A DNA stretch of 63,648 nt from Ilumatobacteraceae bacterium (lineage in GTDB: Bacteria > Actinomycetota > Acidimicrobiia > Acidimicrobiales > Ilumatobacteraceae): positions 1-63,648 of the forward strand of contig JAOBWK010000048.1 in NCBI GenBank assembly GCA_025463305.1, in the 5' to 3' direction. This document shows, piece by piece, positions 59,689 to 63,648 of this stretch. Positions within the stretch are counted from its first letter, which is position 1. The number at the start of each line of letters is the position of its first letter. The position numbers and the translations under genes are program-made. Under the pieces are notes generated by a model. The model was not told the DNA's origin. It ran no database searches and was given only the letters and a program-made list of their open reading frames with translations.

Positions 59689-60927
59689 TTAGGCGGCCGA
59701 GGCGAGCGCGTGCCGCAGAGATGCCACATCGGGGCGGCTGCGGAGGTGCGCGAACTCGGCACGGCGGTCGAGCGCTTCGGCGAGGCCCGGCAGGTTCGTG
59801 CCGCTCGAGTACGCAGCGCGGAGCCAGCCGACGGCGAGCTCGTCGTCGCCGAGGGACGCGGCGCACTGGGCCACGATCACCGCGGGCATCGTGCCCGGGT
59901 TGCGAGCGTAGGACTCGGCGGCGTAGCGTCCGGCGGTCTCGAACTGACGGAGCCGGGTGAGGATGGACGCCAGCACATACTCGGAGTACGGGTTGCCGGT
60001 GGGCAGCGGCTGGGGGAGCAGGCCGACGAGGGCCGTCAGCTCGAGGTCGCTGGCCGGGTCCGGCGGGATCCAGTTCGGCTGCTGGGTGTTCGCGAAATCG
60101 GCGAGCAAGAGGTTTCGTGCTTCGTCGCGCTTGCCCTCGCGGGCGAACTCGGCGGCGCGGAACCACGGTGACGGCACCATGCCCGGGGGATAGGCACCGG
60201 GCTTGCCGATGGTCCACGCATCGCGCTCGGCGCTGTTCGCCCACTGCTGCCACGAGCCGTGCTCGTCGAGGGACTGCTGCGTCTTGCGGTGCTGCAGCAT
60301 CTGGATCTGCACCACGAGCGGGAAGATGAAGAAGATCGCCTGCGACGGATCGTGGCGGCCGAAGAAGATGATGGCCCCGCCGGTGGCGACGATGCTGAAG
60401 TAGATCATCACGGCGCGCGAGCGGCCGGGGATGAACACATCGATCCCGGACATCACGATGTTGCCGCCGTCGAGCGGCAGGATGGGCGCGAGGTTGATGG
60501 CGCCGAGGATGGGGCCTGCCCACCAGATCGCGATGGACGACGCGTTCTGGCGGACCTGGTCGTAGTCGAGCGGGTTGACCCGCATCAGTGCCAGCACGCC
60601 GAGCCCGAGGAGGATCTGCACCGCTGGGCCGGCCAGCGAGATGCCGGCGCGCTCCCAGCGCTTCAGCCGGCGGGTGGGTTCGAACGACGCGTAGCCAGCG
60701 AGGAAGTCGAGCGCGATGCTGGCCTCGGCCCCGGTGGCCCGCGCCGCGAAGGCGTGACCGAGCTCATGGCAGAGCGTGAAGACGCCGACCGAGCCGGCGA
60801 TCCAGATGCCGAGATCGCCACGACCCTGCCCGGAGTAGAGCACCACGAACAGCCCGAGCAGCACGACGAAGCCGGGGCGCACATCCACGGGAAACCCGAA
60901 GATCCGCAGACCGGGAGTGGTGCTCAT
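59689..60927 (-). CDS. M50 site-2-type metalloprotease with C-terminal repeat region
   Basis: A 412-residue membrane protein. The zinc motif HELGHAFAAR is in the second hydrophobic region, and the third ligand is in LAPILPLDGGNI. About six hydrophobic segments end near residue 215. The remaining 190 residues are soluble and helical and look like tetratricopeptide-type repeats (SEYVLASILTRLRQFETAGR, then LGDDELAVGWLRAAY). It may cut a membrane-bound regulator; the repeat part could bind the substrate. ATG 60927 has TAGGAT six bases upstream. DinB follows in the same operon. Confidence 0.87.
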   Translation of the reverse strand: MSTTPGLRIFGFPVDVRPGFVVLLGLFVVLYSGQGRGDLGIWIAGSVGVFTLCHELGHAFAARATGAEASIALDFLAGYASFEPTRRLKRWERAGISLAGPAVQILLGLGVLALMRVNPLDYDQVRQNASSIAIWWAGPILGAINLAPILPLDGGNIVMSGIDVFIPGRSRAVMIYFSIVATGGAIIFFGRHDPSQAIFFIFPLVVQIQMLQHRKTQQSLDEHGSWQQWANSAERDAWTIGKPGAYPPGMVPSPWFRAAEFAREGKRDEARNLLLADFANTQQPNWIPPDPASDLELTALVGLLPQPLPTGNPYSEYVLASILTRLRQFETAGRYAAESYARNPGTMPAVIVAQCAASLGDDELAVGWLRAAYSSGTNLPGLAEALDRRAEFAHLRSRPDVASLRHALASAA

Positions 60928-60933
60928 GGCCAG

Positions 60934-60939
60934 ATCCTA
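60934..60939 (-). promoter_or_regulatory. -10 hexamer of leaderless type for the M50-DinB unit
   Basis: TAGGAT on the minus strand, six bases before the ATG at 60927. Confidence 0.5.
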
Positions 60940-60983
60940 TGTGCCTACCTGCGAGTAACAGCCGCGCCGAAAGAACTGTCACC

Positions 60984-60989
60984 TACACT
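60984..60989 (+). promoter_or_regulatory. -10 hexamer of leaderless type for ppdK
   Basis: TACACT followed by 8 bases and the GTG at 60998. Confidence 0.45.
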
Positions 60990-60997
60990 CGCTCAAC

Positions 60998-63648
<2,651 letters not shown>

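Overview
The window is a GC-rich, gene-dense bacterial chromosome segment with frequent GTG starts. It encodes a mycothiol synthase, a DUF222/HNH protein, many four-base ATGA/GTGA start-stop overlaps, and many start codons that sit only 6-8 bases behind a TANNNT hexamer with no Shine-Dalgarno sequence. These traits indicate an actinobacterium. The gene mix (PPDK, LysM lipoprotein, LarA-like protein beside an SDR-HAD fusion) would fit a free-living Acidimicrobiia-type organism, but that placement is inference. I see no rRNA, prophage, insertion sequence or CRISPR array.

Layout. 1-2.1 kb: 3' part of glutamate synthase small subunit and a LysM lipoprotein. 2.1-9.0 kb: a four-gene leftward operon (SDR-HAD fusion, zinc dehydrogenase, LarA-like protein, PlsC-like acyltransferase) divergent from a TetR gene, with a palindrome between them. 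9.0-12.8 kb: ddl and murF head to head, then an MFS exporter whose 3' end overlaps murF. 12.9-17.8 kb: a methyltransferase divergent from a tightly coupled glycan cassette (epimerase, sugar aminotransferase, GT2, GT-C-like membrane protein). 17.8-20.9 kb: a 17-bp tandem repeat, P450, GNAT and alanine dehydrogenase. 21-32 kb: a probable polyamine uptake and breakdown region (aldehyde dehydrogenase, class III aminotransferase, Lrp regulator, PotADBC-type ABC transporter, flavin amine oxidase, 2-hydroxyacid dehydrogenase). 32-37.7 kb: DUF2087 and J-domain proteins, tRNA-Val(CAC), lipoprotein, TetR/oxidoreductase pair, glutathione peroxidase and small unknowns. 37.7-46.4 kb: SRPBCC, ABC ATPase, M23 peptidase, APH-like kinase plus DUF6285, rlmN, pepF, mshD and nth. 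46.4-46.6 kb: a candidate small structured RNA with its own promoter, a possible pseudoknot and an intrinsic terminator. 46.9-54.0 kb: hisC-hisB-hisH-hisF, an aldo/keto reductase, an alpha/beta hydrolase sharing a palindromic promoter with a GroES-like gene, then hisI and trpE. 54-59.7 kb: a membrane protein, YgfZ, DUF222/HNH, two small poorly recognised genes, LLM oxidoreductase, YjbR and DinB proteins. 59.7 kb to the end: an M50 protease with a C-terminal repeat region and a 3'-truncated pyruvate phosphate dikinase.

How they work together. Ddl makes D-Ala-D-Ala and MurF attaches it to the cell-wall precursor. The Pot transporter would import putrescine or spermidine, the aminotransferase and the flavin oxidase would give aminobutanal, and the aldehyde dehydrogenase would give GABA. 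HisC/B/H/F/I are histidine enzymes with hisA and hisD missing here. The most unusual items are the small RNA candidate, the LarA-like lipid-type operon with its operator, the shared leaderless promoter pattern and the two tandem-repeat blocks.
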